This document shows, piece by piece, positions 18,901 to 33,500 of a stretch of DNA of 64,000 bases. Each line of letters starts with the position of its first letter. Position 1 is the stretch's first letter. This DNA comes from Apostichopus japonicus. Taxonomy: Eukaryota > Echinodermata > Holothuroidea > Aspidochirotida > Stichopodidae. A program made the position numbers and the translations under genes. The notes under the pieces were generated by a model that saw only the letters and a program-made list of their open reading frames with translations, was not told the origin of the DNA and made no database searches. The stretch is taken from the NCBI RefSeq assembly GCF_037975245.1, contig NC_092566.1, positions 8,104,001-8,168,000 on the forward strand, written 5' to 3'.

Positions 18901-21900
18901 CAGTTGATTTATATGTGAAATAGCTTGATGCCAGCCTGAGCCGGGATGTAGATTAAAACTTTGATGAGTATAAAGGGATGGAAGAGGAATGTTTTTGTTT
19001 TCAACTAAATGCTTTAGGTTTTGAAGAAAAGTTTGCATATATGTAAACATACTGAGCAGTAGAATGAATTGATTGGCAGTGATCCGTTGGACCCCTTAAA
19101 GGGTAAACATTAATAAAGCTCTGTTTGTTTGTCTAAATATAAATGTAATCGTATTTTAAGATGGGGAGTCCATCTTTCAACTCATGAAATATTTGCACTA
19201 TTGCACGAATGTAAACCATTCATTATTTGTATATTATACACCAGCTGTACTGGAAACAAACACTGCACCATGCCAAAGTTGACCCAACTGGGATGTGATT
19301 TATTTAGCCGGATTTCTCTTACCATTCCACACTACATTACTAATATAGCATGGATCTGTTATTTGGCTAATACCCTGTGGACCAGTCAGCCAAGTATTTT
19401 TCCAAAAAAAAAAAACAAGAGCTTTTACCTGCCCAATGTTGATGTCAGAAGAAGGGGGGGGGGGGATTAAACCTAGAAATCTCCAGTGAAAGTATAGCCC
19501 CCTATTTTTTACAAGTTGTCTGCTGAAATGCTGATCTCCGCAAACACAATTATCAATTTAAATCAAACTGTTAATGTGAATCTAACTACACAGGGGAGTT
19601 GTACCATCTTAAAAAAATATTCTTTATTTACGCACTTCCTTTTTCACAAATAATTCAAGTTTATTATTCGGTGCCGAGTGACACGTTACTATCAAATGGC
19701 AGATTTAATGACATACGATCATTATGAAGTGTTGACCAAACTCTTCTTGAGATAATTTCCTGAAATGAAAGCTGTATAGATTTACCAAGAAAAACGACAA
19801 AAGTTGAGGGTACAGTGAGATTAAAAGTCCATTGATAAGAATGAATTTTACAGGTCCTCACAGCAGTATGGTACAATACTCAAGGACATAGTATGATACA
19901 CACCTCAATAGTACAAAGCAATTCCAGGGAAAGTAAATCACCTTTACAATTATAAGTTGCATAACCGGCCTTCTTCTGAGGATGGGAGGTTTGGGGGGGG
20001 GGGTGGAGGGTGGGTAAGGACATGTAGTTGGGACGGGGAGGGGGTTACCATATTTAATATATTAGCCTTTCAAATTTCACAATGATAGGATTTGTAATCT
20101 ATTATGAACACAAAATAAAATGTTGGCTATCATCCTTGAGCAAAGAATAGAAAGAACTGATTAAGTTTGTAGAACTGATAGTTGTTTAGGGTCCCAAGTC
20201 TTTGCTGAGGCCGGTGATGTGAGACTTAATAGGAAAGATCCAATCGATTTCTTTCCATTTACATTCAGTTACAGATATGAAGTTAGAAGCATTTAACATA
20301 CAGTTTAGGTTTTTGAGAGGAAAAAAAAAAGATGAAGATTGAAAAGTTGGGAAACGGGGAATCCTGCAAAGTTATCACGAATTGATTTTTTTGTGTTTTA
20401 CCTGCATACCTGTTCTACCTACATAATTGCCCTCTTTGCAAAGAACACAATAGAATATGCATGTAAATGACATTGTAAGCATCACAAGAAATTCTTTCAT
20501 ATCTTAGCTTCTTTATCCGCTTCCTGTATAGTCATGTTTTTTTAAAAAAAATTTTATTACTAATTCCATCACTGCCACTCACACTTATCTAGCGTCATAC
20601 TTTCATTAAGTTACATTACTTTTCATCCCACTGCCACGAAGGTCAATTATGAGTCGTATCTTATTTCTCTGCTTTTGTCTAATTGTGGGAGAAGTTACAT
20701 TAAAGTGAAGAGCTTTGTCAATTTTACACACACAGATTCTATCGCAGACTGCATGTTTCTATTTTGTTTAACAAAAACCTGAGCTTTAGTCCAGCAAGCT
20801 GTTTTAATACTTAAAAGTTGACCACATTTGGATGTAATGCCAGAGTAATTTATCAAAGAAGCACAAAATTCTTTGACAGAGCAAGGACAAGGATATTTCT
20901 TGTAATAGTTAACGGATAATTGTAGGCACAAAAACTAATTGTGATGCGTCGTAGATCACTAGAAACAGTTGATATAAATCTTGACTGTATTCCTAAATCA
21001 GTTTTTATTTTTTGGAATCCTTTAAACAGTAGAAACAAAAACACATAAAAGGATGACTGTATTAAAGCACAAAATTAACAATATCACTCTACTCTACGTA
21101 TTCCCAGCTCACTATTTTCTATTTTTGAGATCCTTTAAGCATCAACTGCTCACCATTCAAGAATGCTGGTTCACTTAAACCACACAATATCCCTCTATAC
21201 TGTATTCCCAGCTCACTTTTTCTATTTTAAGATCCTTCAAACATCAATGGCTCACCATATATGAATGCTGGTTGGCTAAAACCACACAATATCACTCTAT
21301 GCTGTATTCCCAGCTCACTGTTTTCTGTTTTTGAGATCCTTCAAACATCAATGGCTCACCATTTAAGAATGCTGGTTCACTTAAACCACACAATATCACT
21401 CTATGCTATATTCCCAGCTCACTATTTTCTATTTTAAAATCCTTTCATCATCAACGGCTTACCATTCAAGAATGCTGGTTCGCTAAAACCACACAATATC
21501 ACTCTATGCTGTATTCCCAGCTCACTGTTTTCTGTTTTTGAGATCCTTCAAACATCAACGACTCACCATTCACGAATGCCGCTGCATCTCCTAGTCTAGT
21601 ACACAGACAAATAGGTCAGCTCCTTCAGGGCAACGCAAAACTTCCAATGCAAAAAATAGACTTTCTCAAATGATATTCTCAAATACAGTACCTTATTTAC
21701 AAAGTATGACTACTATGTCAATGACAAATAATGAACTGTGTGTGCGTCGTCCATACCTTCTTCTCTGTGTTTTGCATGAAGTTCCAATAGAAAAACAAAG
21801 TTTTGGTTGAGCTATTAGAACCAGCATTTTTTAATTTAACATTGGCAACTTGAACTTGGCCGAAATTTATCCTTAAGACGTCCATACTGTTATCACGTAC

Positions 21901-24900
21901 CTGCTTTGTAAGTACAAAGTAACCGTACATGATCAATGCTGTGCCGTACGTAACAAAGTAAGTGATTGGTTCGACGATATCCCACGAATATTCCCACCAT
22001 GTGAGTCGTGCCAGTAGACCAAACTGCAGACCCATGACACCAAGTCCACCCCAGACCAGGTAGTTGGTCCGATTAGCCGCTTTCTGGTCCAGTTCCCACT
22101 TCAGCTATTAAAAAAACAAAATTAGAAACAAATGTGAGGCTTGAGTTTTGTGAGGTTTAAGAGAACGAATAAAAATTCTGATTTGGGGGGGTGGAAAGGA
22201 AAAAAGTATAGTGGGCGTCTACCTCCTTGTCCATTTGTGCCAAAATAGTAATGGTCAGATGATTTGGAATTGTTTGCAAGGGCATACCACTTTTTGGATC
22301 CATATCATCTTAAAATACTGAGATATGATTGGGACCATTACGTGTTTAACCTGGCGTAGCTTGAATCACGTTAAAATCAAGTCAGAATGGTAGATCCCGG
22401 TGGGAGAGGGCAAATGATATTTAAGGGTTTAATTGGGACTGCAGTGCCAAAAAGTTACCAACTGTTGCAAACTGCATAGATTGGGGGTGCAGTTGAATGG
22501 GAGACAGATATGAAGAGAGGTAAGTAGGGGTAGTTAATAATATAAATCCATTGATTTTATCAGTACTTAGGAAGTTTGCATACAAACTAATAGGAGTGTT
22601 AGCTCAGTGGTTAACGCCGGTGCCTTCCAATCATAGGGTCCCCGGTTCGAGTCACTCCAAGATTAATGTATGTCGTCCAGTTACAGAATTGTTGACAATT
22701 GACAGTTCATAATCATGGACGTTAAATATGAATGTAAGAGACTGACTTCGGTCAGCTTGTGGCTTTGATAAGCCAATGAGGCCTCTTCGTACCTGCTTGC
22801 AGGAGGATCTAAACTACATACATTGTGGTATGGATGCATTACTCATTAAACTCAGTTTACTGAAAACTATGGCAACTAGAACTGCATTTGCGTACAAATA
22901 CGCAGTATTGTTAGAGTGCGTGGAGTGCTTGCAGTATTAGGAAGATCTTTTCGGTGGTTCATGGTGTTATTTGTTTTCGGGCAGACAACACACCAGGGAG
23001 TATAATCATGTAGGTACCTGCAAAGTGAGGGGGCTTAATGTTAATTCGCAAGTAAATTTACATTTTTCAGCTTTTTTTGGTTCGATTCCCAAAATTTTTG
23101 ACCGGCTAGCTAATGAACAACATTTGTTACGTCAAAATATCAGCCTCAAAATTGAAAAAAAAAGAAAAGTGGTGTAATTTATTTTAGAGATGAGTCATAA
23201 GTGGAGTGTTAGCTCAGTAGTTAAGGCCGGTGCCTTTCAATCATAAGGTCCCCGGTTCGAGTCACTCCCAGATTAATGTGTGTCGTCCAGTTACAGAGTT
23301 GTTGACAATTAACAATTCATAATCATGGATGCTAAATATGAATGAAAGAGACTGACTTCGGTCAGCTTGTGGCTTTGATAAGCCAATGCGGCTTTGATAA
23401 GCCAATGAGGCTTCTTCGCATGTTCCTGCTTGCAGGAGGATCTAAAATACATAATACTGTACACTACTGTACACTACTGTACCTCTTCTAATGGCTGTAG
23501 TTCTGACTGCAGTTTTTCCATCTTCTTTCGTAGGTCCTTCTCTCGGTGCAGCTGGTGCTCTTCTACGTGCAATGTTGAATACAACTGGTAAATCATAGAC
23601 TTCACATCTGAGAAGGCCTGTAGATCCTCCGTTACTAGTTGTCCTGAGCGATGCGAAGAATGGGAAACAATGTATCGTTAGTACAAACGGTCCAATCAGG
23701 CAGTGATAAATGAAGATGTTGACCCCCCTACTATCCCCCCCACCCCCTGTTATGAATAAGACATCAAGATGGAGTTGATGGATGGCGATGACCTGCTACA
23801 ATTGAAAAGATTCCAAAATTTCAGTTAAAATATTGAATTGGTAGCCACCCGACGTGTAAGTTTTAATCCATAACCCCTTGTGGGTGTCCCCCACATTTAT
23901 GGTCGCTTAGGCGTGGTAAAAATAACTGATTATTATTAGTATTATTTATTATTATGATAAACAAACAGCTGATTATTATTATTATTCTCACAATGTCTGC
24001 CACAAGAGTATCCCTGGAAATGACTCATGTACTTTATAAAGATACTGCCATCTCTTGTCACTGTTTTGCCAAAAAACCATAACAACATTTCCTTTAATAT
24101 TATCCCTTTGTGACTCTTCTAATAGAACACACTATTCTTACTATAATATTAATAATTATAATCAAAATTATATCTATAAGTGGATCACAGCAGTTTGCAG
24201 AGGCGCCTTCTTGATTAGCAAACAAGGTTTCCTCCCTGAAAAAGTGGCTCAGTTTAATATATATAACTGCGATGATTGCTACATTTTCAAGCACCACATT
24301 TTGAGGAAGGCATTTTGAAAACAGATTGGAGTTTCTGTTATCCAATTAGCATGCAGCCGGAGTTGTGTTTGCCGTCGTTGGTTTGATATCAATATATACC
24401 ATGTTTATATATATATATATATATATGGTATAGAATGGTATATATATATGGTATAACCATTTATATATATATATGGTTGATATCAGAGACATTATTCATG
24501 GTAGTCGTCTGCCAATAATCTTGAACTAAAGACAGTCAAATTATACAGTTGGTTGTTGAGAATTGGGTTTTATTGTATTTCCAAAAAAAAAAGTTAAATT
24601 TGCAAATAAAAAAAATAGATCTAATGCTACATTATGTAGACACTGCTGTTTATTGTTTTAGATTCACTCTTGTCTTTTGTAATAAATATTCATACTTGCA
24701 CACATTATCTGATATACTGATTGTCTATTGTTTTAATTCCATTAATTGCCTACTGAGTACTTCAAATATCCACTGTTGTTATATTGCTTGATATAGCCAC
24801 CTCTGGTCTATTGTTTGAGGTATCATCATCATACTCTTTGTCAGATGTGAATATCGTCTGTTTGCTATTGCTTGTTTACATATAGCTCCCTCCATAGGTC

Positions 24901-24905
24901 TATTG

Positions 24906-24937
<32 letters not shown>

Positions 24938-27540
24938 TAAACTTTATCTATTATTGTCATAGATTGCTTTTTAATGATCTTTCCATTAGATAAAAGGTAT
25001 ACAGTTTATTATTATTATTATTTAAATATCACATTATGTTATCATAACATATGTTAGTCTCATTATACTTTACTTTGTTACATTATATATGATATCTTAT
25101 GTTTATATGTTATTTATAATTAGTCTTTCATTTGTCTTCTTGTCCTCTATTTCCTTCCTGGGAGTGCTAGATACTTTGTAAAGCCGGACGGTTTCCTAGA
25201 ACACTTCCTCTCACAACTACGTCATACTAAAGGTACCATCCAAGTATATGTTTAGATGTAATCTTATTGTGAACAAAAACAAATACATAATTGAAATGAA
25301 ATGAAATTCTTGTCTATCGCATTACATACATATCCAATCTCATCGATTTGTCAAACACAACCTTCGTGGTCTATTGTTCTTTAGTGCACTCTTTGTCTAC
25401 TGCGATAATAATCCACTGTCTAAATTGTCTATTGTTTAATGCAACAATACTTGGTCATTGTATTTATATCCATTCTTATCTGATGTTTAAAAATACTGTA
25501 GCTATCTTGCGTATATTGCTCAAGGCATCTATTCTTGTCGGCTGTGATAAATACCCTCAACTGCCTACTGTTTTATGGATCCAAATAATGGATGCAATGT
25601 TCTTAGCATTTGACATCTGATCTTGCACTGAAAATAATCCCCCCTTTTTTCTTTCTTTGGCATTTTTATTATTCTAGCATTCATTTTTGTTAAAAACTGT
25701 TGTATACAGTATAAAAGCGTTAACTGTTGTGCTATAAATACATCCACTCTGGTAAGATATTGTTTTCATCTAATCAAACATTCTTATTCATTACTTCATT
25801 TCTGTTCCATCACTTTGGACACCAAGTAATATTTAAAGCATCAAAATTTATATTAAAAAAAACATATTTTCCCTTTTCTAACATTGTTATTATGGTCTCA
25901 AGTGTCTTCATTTGACGTTTGATAAAGTTTCCAATCTATATTTAATTCAATGCAGAAACGAAGAAAATTTTGTGTACGATCGATATTTTTCCATCGGTGT
26001 TCATTTGGACTGGAATATGATTACCTATAGTTCTTGTTGACAATCTCAACAAAAACTGCAGACATATGGGAGTCACATTACTATTTTATCTAAATAATGC
26101 GGGAGTCTTGTCTGTGTGTCTGGTAGATGCATTTCTCGAGTCATGAAAATGCTATTCAGTTTATAGGTAACGCTAGAATACAGCTATATTAAAACAACTG
26201 GGCAAACTAAAAAAAAAACTCATGTGATTGCTTAAAAAGGGTATGATCAGAGAGGCTTCCCATCTCGTTAAATATTTAAGTAACGATACTTGAAGGAGAG
26301 GAGGGTGGAAGCCGCATAAGTAGAACGTCACCGATACAGGTGGGGCTCTGTAATCTTAATTAAATGCCAGGTCGACCTGGCCAGTCGTCAGAGGCCATCT
26401 ACAACCTCAGACTGAGGATCACTATTGGAAAAGTAAATAAAAAGGTGGTATTTTTTGGTAAGACAGCCTATCAGTTTCGCTCGAGGCATTCCTAAATATT
26501 TGAATTTCCTTCCGTAAGGTGTCAGAAATTTCAAAAGGTTTCCACATATCACTGCAGACTGCTGCTTGGGAGTTCTGTATGATTCGGTCTGCAGTCCATA
26601 GTATGTACCTACTGTATGCATGCAGAAGATATTACATCAGATCACATAAATCAAGATGCAATCAGCGTGATTCACCTTCTGGAATGAAAGATTCTAACGA
26701 TTCGCTTCAGTATATTAGTATCAGTATATTATTACAGTAGCAGTACTTACCTAAAATTAATTATTCGCAAGGACACATGAACAAGAAGATTTCAAGGATA
26801 TGAATAAACAGAGGGAGGGAATGAGATTAAAATCTAATTTCATTCCGGCTTTATGTTGGGCGAGGAGGCAATCACAGTCAATTGTCTCGTGAGTAGGAAA
26901 CAAAATATGACTGATCCAGCATAAAATTAAAACTACAATGTTATGGAATTCTAACATCTTACCCCCCTCCACCCCCCCTGCCCAAGGTGATGTGTTTGTT
27001 ACTAAAATCTATGGACCGAAGCCCTTTCTCCAATAAATCGATTTGAATCATAAATAACCTGAAGGCTTTAAGAGTTCTTTACAAGTTGATCCCAACTACT
27101 ACTGCGTACAGTATTACACCGTACACACTGAATAATGCCAAGTCTCCCTCATTGCAAATTTCGACTTGAGAGATTGGAAGGTTAATTAAACAGAAAAGGT
27201 GATGGAAGAACATTCTTTTAAGAACATCCAAAGGTAAAATTTTAAAAGCCTCATTATCGCAGTTTTAAAAAAATGGAGAAACAAATTCATTCTGCCTGGG
27301 TGGGGCTGGAGCAGGTTACAGTGGGCCAGGTTATCAAATAGATATCTACTGTAAAATCTTCCTATGTCTCTACAAGACAATTTGACAGTCTGAGTTAGCA
27401 TACTCAGTACAGTATTTCAAAAGCAATTATCACCAACGGTCAGACCTGGCATGTTTTCCTAGACATTGAGTAGTGTTAAAACACTGTGAGGAAGAAAGAG
27501 GGGACAAAAAAGAAGAAAAAAAGAGAAGAAAATATACTTA

Positions 27541-27593
<53 letters not shown>

Positions 27594-30500
27594 TATGCGT
27601 TTGGTTGGTTGGCGTCTATCTTGGCTTAGAGTACTCTATGTCCGTTGAACAGAACGAAGTATAGATGAGATATTAGTTGAGACTAGTAGATCACAAGTAG
27701 TTGTTACTCAGAGTTTCATGCGTTGAGCGATCATGAGACAACTGCATCAGACTATATGCACAGTTGTCTGATCATCGCTCAACACGTGAAAGTCTCAGTA
27801 ACAACTACTAGTGTTCCACTTGTAACATGGCAGTACCATGACTTTTGTCACTGGGAGTATCTGCAACTTTGTACTGTAATTACTAAAGAACAGATCAGTT
27901 GAAACATTCTTCCAAAGTTTCAAGCCAAAGTAACTGTTTCAACCCCCCCCTCTTCTTTTCTTTTCTAAAACATAGTTTTCATTCAGAGAAAGTGCATACC
28001 TAGTGGAACCTAGTCAATCATCCAACTCATCTGTTTGCAGGCTTGTGAGGCGTGTGCACATGCTGGAAAGCATTTTCACGCATGATAGCATCACTTGGAT
28101 TCAGAGATCTGTAAACATTACGGATCATGCCCGTTAGGATCTACGGTATACGACAGCGCCGAAAGTTGGAGAGCCCTTGTTAAAACAAATTCTTTAATTA
28201 CTTGTCCTGCTCATTAATATTTTGATAGTTGGTAAGATCTTGGACTGGAGGATGTCCCACTTTGATCAATTTAAATCTTATATCCAAGTATTGATATTTG
28301 TGACATTTCCTTACAGCAACAAAAAAAAGAAGCAAAAAAGCTGTTTTCAATGACAGTCCTGACACAACAGTGACAAAATGAATGCTTTGTATGTATTAGT
28401 AATGCCACTGAACATACACAGAAATGCAATAAATACAGTGTAAAAACTGCATTTATCAAAATTGCTTCAAAAAATATAAATTTATACATAAATAGAAAAT
28501 TATTCAAGACAAGCAACAATAAGAAGAGGCATGCACCTACAGTAAAGAGCTCCATTAACATGAAGGTGGACTTGTGAACACCCCCCCACACCCCTCCAAT
28601 ATTAGAAATACCAATTACGGGCTCTCCCTCTATATGTACTCTGTATATACTGCAGTAAGAGCCTCAGGTGTTGCCTAATTCATTAATTCATGTACAGTAT
28701 GCAACTGTATACACAGAGGCTCATGCAGTCACACATTTAATTGGTACATAAAACAGTTCAACGAGAATTCATACTATCGAAACGAGGGACTACATCGTAT
28801 TTCGCTACGGCAACATAATCACCTGCTGACGAGGTTACTGTAATGGCCACGATATTTCATATAGATGCAAGGTTCGCGACAAGCAGCCTTACGGCTCCCT
28901 CGCGACTATTCATACGATACAATTAAAAAATGTGATCTACGTAGCGCAGTTTTCTAGCTATCGGAGATTCTCACTTCTCTTATTACTTTGGGTAAACATT
29001 GGAGAAGACAGTCTTTATCTACGGTGAGACTATTAATTAATGAAGGGTGACGTGACATTGCCCATTTGTGCTGCACCTACCTAGTGATGCGTTAATAAAT
29101 TAATATCCATCTTCCGAGTCCAATTTCTGCACTAATTGCTAATCTATCGTGAGATCAAATATTCATGAATTTGAAGGTTTTCTTTATATTTAAAGGAGAA
29201 AGCTTTAATACAAAAGCTAGCAGTGACAGAAGAAGGTCCTTTATTATTTAATGGGGGTTACAAGTTTAATAATGTACAGATGTAAATTAATGTTTGAATT
29301 CTCCGACTTAGACATGTATTCGACGTGTGTGTAAGGCTTGCCACCATGGCAACAAAGTTTCTATGAAACCTTTGGGGCAAATTATCGGGTTGTGATATAT
29401 GGTGCTTTCAAGCGGGGAAAGTAATAAGTTGAGATTTTCTGAGAAGCAAGCGCATGGCACGTTTTACTATGTACACAAAGAGATTTCACGAGATATATTG
29501 GATAGCTTTGTCTTGACATGCAACACATGAGATACAAACACAATTTTTGTCAGCGATAAATTATATTAAATATATAGAATGAGAAGACAAAGAAAACAAA
29601 AAAGGTTGAGTTGGGAGGGTAGAAGGGTAAGATGGAGATTCTGCTCCCCTCACCCTGACCCCTATAGAGAGGTAATTAGACAGATGACTTACCACTCCAA
29701 CAAGGGATAAATCAGGGTGAAAAAGAAAGAGTTGGAGATGATTGAAACACAACTTTAATCATGCCTGGAGACAGGTAGTGGGATTCCCAACTACTCAGAG
29801 AGGGGGGGGTGGGGTGGGGGTGGTGGGAATGGGCAGGGGATGAAGGACCAGGGAAAGGGTGGGGATGGTGAATGGTAAAAGGAGGTGAAGTCAGGAGGAG
29901 GGATGTGAAATAACAGCTTTATAGTGAAAACAACTTGGGGTAAAAATTATGATCATCCTACGAGCATGGTAAAATATTCTCAATTGTAGAGTAGAGACTT
30001 CAATCCCCAGACAGATAAGCAGTGGTGAGAGGGCAAAGTGACCAGTTGCTACAAGTGCTAAACATAGTTCCCAGACCACTCTGTGCATGGCATGTCAAGA
30101 GTGCTGGGGTTGTGAGAAAACAGGTGAGCAAAGAAATGAAGCAAAAAATGTGACCTCTGTCTTTGCAGTAAACCGTAAGAGATAGAAATATCATTTTCGG
30201 CATTTCTCTTCCTGGTTTTAAGGTATTCTGATTAACAAAAATGCCGATTTACATTTTATCTTTTGTAAAACTAAGAATCACGCCAGATTTGATGGTAATT
30301 CAGTTTCTCCATTTTTGCTTTAAAAAATAAATAACGTCTTGTAAAGTGTACAAACTACCATGCGTCCTGATTTTGATGTTTAAATGGTGAGATTTCAAAT
30401 GTGATAGCACAGTACAATGTCAATTACACAAGCCACAGACTTGAAACTGTACATGTTCCGTGCGAGCAGGTCTTGGCCCTTGATTGAAGACTGCTAACCT

Positions 30501-33500
30501 ATAACTCCATTTGTGTTTTGGTAAAACTTGTGAGGAAGAGACTAACAACATTCTAGTGTGCCAAGGCAAAATAAATTACTATTGTATATATTTGAAAGAA
30601 TATTTCGGGGTACAAAAGAATATTTTAATTAGAAATACGAACGGTGCAGAGTGGCAAATATACTGGCTTCCTTGGTATAATTATCTTCAATTGCACCATG
30701 TATAATAAATATTTTGTCATGCCTATTCTAATTTAATTTATTGTCTTTCATTAAGAATGTTTTTTCTTTCACGATACCACTTATGATTTTACTTTTTGTG
30801 TACACTCAAGAGAAATAAAAGATAAATGAAAAAAAATTAAAAAAACATTCTAGTGTCCAAATCGAAAGATCACCTCAAACACTTCAAGATGGCAACCAAA
30901 AGAAAGTATCTAAATGAACATTGTCATCTTGAGATGAATCTCTCACCTAGATCTGGTGGATGGACCATGTATCTGTTGTCGTTTATTCTCAGCTTGAATG
31001 GCTTCCTCATTAAGACGTCGATGCTTGTAGACCTTGCGATGATAATGTCATCTATCGAGAGAAGCAAATGGATCGGTTAATGACACCATATTTAGCAGCT
31101 CATCGTTAAGGATCAAATTTTCCTCGTCATGCAAGTAAAGAAAATATGCGACGATGCAGAATGATAAATGGTATATGATGTTTTGGTGGTTCAAAAAATT
31201 TTTCTGATGGTTCATCAGAAATTAAGTTCCTCTAAAAGTCTGATACTGGAGTGAAACATGCTCAGCTGTTTCAAATTTCGTATTTTTTCTCAGATAGGCC
31301 CAAATGGATTTGAATCCTTGGAATGGTAGCTTCAGAAAGAAAAAGATATCCTGTGGATTTGACAATGACCTGGAAAGTTGGCCAGGGATGGGGGGGGGGG
31401 TGTGTAGTGGAGGTGCCTTACTAACATGTTACCAGTTATTGTAAGCGAGCTAGATTGGAAAGCACATGTATCAGAAGAGACAGGCCTGCCAGATTAACAG
31501 TGGAGTGGAGAAAATATACTATTTCATTGCAAACTATCAACTCAAACTATCATACCACAATTCACTGGTTTGGGTACAAACATATAACCTACATGATGTT
31601 TACCTGTCCCCCCCCCCCCCCCCCATTATACATCTGCACCATTCATGTAGATGAACCTGTGTATAGTACTTCTACAGGAAAGATTAAGTAGGTAAACAAA
31701 GGAAAAACAATTCTTTAAAAAAGAGAACCATTATTTTGTATGTATTTCTCCTTCACTTATCAAGGCTTTTCCGATATATATCAGAGTTACAGCATAATGT
31801 ATGAATTTTTTCCGACATTTAAATCTTCCTCAGTGTTTCTGCAATACTTCTCATCAAAAGCAAATCATTATTACTCCCAAAACTCAAGTTTCAAGAGACT
31901 CTTTAAAAATGTCTTTCACGTTGCCATTTTTGCAGCCGAGTCTGGAGATGTGTGGTGGTAGCGCGGCATGCAGTCAGTCGTGAAGCCAATAATTAGACGA
32001 TCGGGTAAGCAGTGATCAATTACCGTGCTGCTCCAGGCACTCTGAGCACAGAACTGAGCTTACTCAAGCTAGTGACAGCTTCCATCTGACGGCGATCTGG
32101 TTTCGTTGAAACGGCAGCCTATAGACGTTTTCCAGATATCGTTACAAAATCCTCTGATTATTAGGGTGGTTATCGAGTGCGATCTAAAACTGTTAAACAT
32201 CTCTCTAGCTTCTTTTTCATCCAGTAAAATTTAGAACGATATTCTGGTAGCGGGAGTTTGTCTGTTAACGAGCATCGTTAGGTCAAAACCCATTCTCAGT
32301 TGGCATAAGTCTGCTAATTATACAGAAAAGTTATGTGTCTTAATGTCAAAACTCAAAACCATAAATTATTTAAAGAGAGATAAGTTCTTAAAAAGATTTA
32401 AAAGAGGCAGAAGTTTGCTTTAAGAACACAAAGTGTTGATCATTTCAAAGACCACATCTTCACAGAATTTTACTATATTATATGGTGAAGAAATGAGAAT
32501 TTTAGGATATTTGAGTGAATGCATCTGGGCCAAACAGAAGATTGATTGTTGTCAATTATGTTTTAGTTTTTTCTTTATAATATTTTGAACTATTTATCCG
32601 CAGAGGACAATGAAATGTTAGAGATCTATTCATGTATACAGAGAAAATTGACAGCCACGCTACCATTGTAAATCTACAAGAGGGAATAATGCCTATATAT
32701 ATATAGTCAGCAAGCACAATATATAATAATCCCAGTTTAATTCTAAGAATTGTTGTCAGGCAGACAATTTTACCATGTTACTTTTGGGCCAGACATCAAA
32801 TTAAAAGCCAATTGGAAATTATAATTTTATTGTACTTTTTTTACTTTTTATCAACTAATTACTAAAAATTAAATCTTGCCTATAGTCCTGCTAATGAGCT
32901 TTACTTGGACGATGGATTTTCGAATCAAATATACATTACGGTCAACCAAAGTCAATGGACCGAGAAAATGTCCATCATCATCAAAAAAATATGTTGTAAA
33001 TTAATATAAAAAGTAAAATTAATAGCACCAATCAAAAGGGGCTTTATATGGTGAATTTAATCAAGCTAAGAGTTTACATCCTCGATCCACTGTTCTTACT
33101 TCCTGATCGTTCAGTTTCAATTTCAGAAAAGGTATTTTACCAAGATCAAAACAGGAAGATACACGGGTACTACTACTCTAAAACTATGGATGTATGTCAG
33201 TGCTATTCAAGAGATTACAAAGTTCATTCTAAACACGGTCCCCGTCAAGCTCTAGATAGCTTTAAAGTGGTAAAGCAAGAAAGCAAAGTAATTTGCATGT
33301 CTCTGAATATTTGGACGACAGTTTAATCGTCACCATGCTGAGCTGCTGATTGTACTCGAAGCAAGCAGATATCAACTTTTGTTCCGAGAGAGAGAAAAGA
33401 AATTATAATCGACTAGAACTGCTACATTCAAAACCCGTTGATCTCAAGGGTAAACAGGTCTCTTGCTCTACCAAAAGTTCCAGGAAACATCAAGCCTTAG

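Noticed and set aside
22593-22660. Possible tRNA gene
   Set aside because: A and B boxes are present and the acceptor ends pair, but the anticodon arm is not normal and a long SINE body follows.
27473-27664. Open frame with a Tyr-Ile repeat
   Set aside because: Translation of a (TA)n microsatellite.
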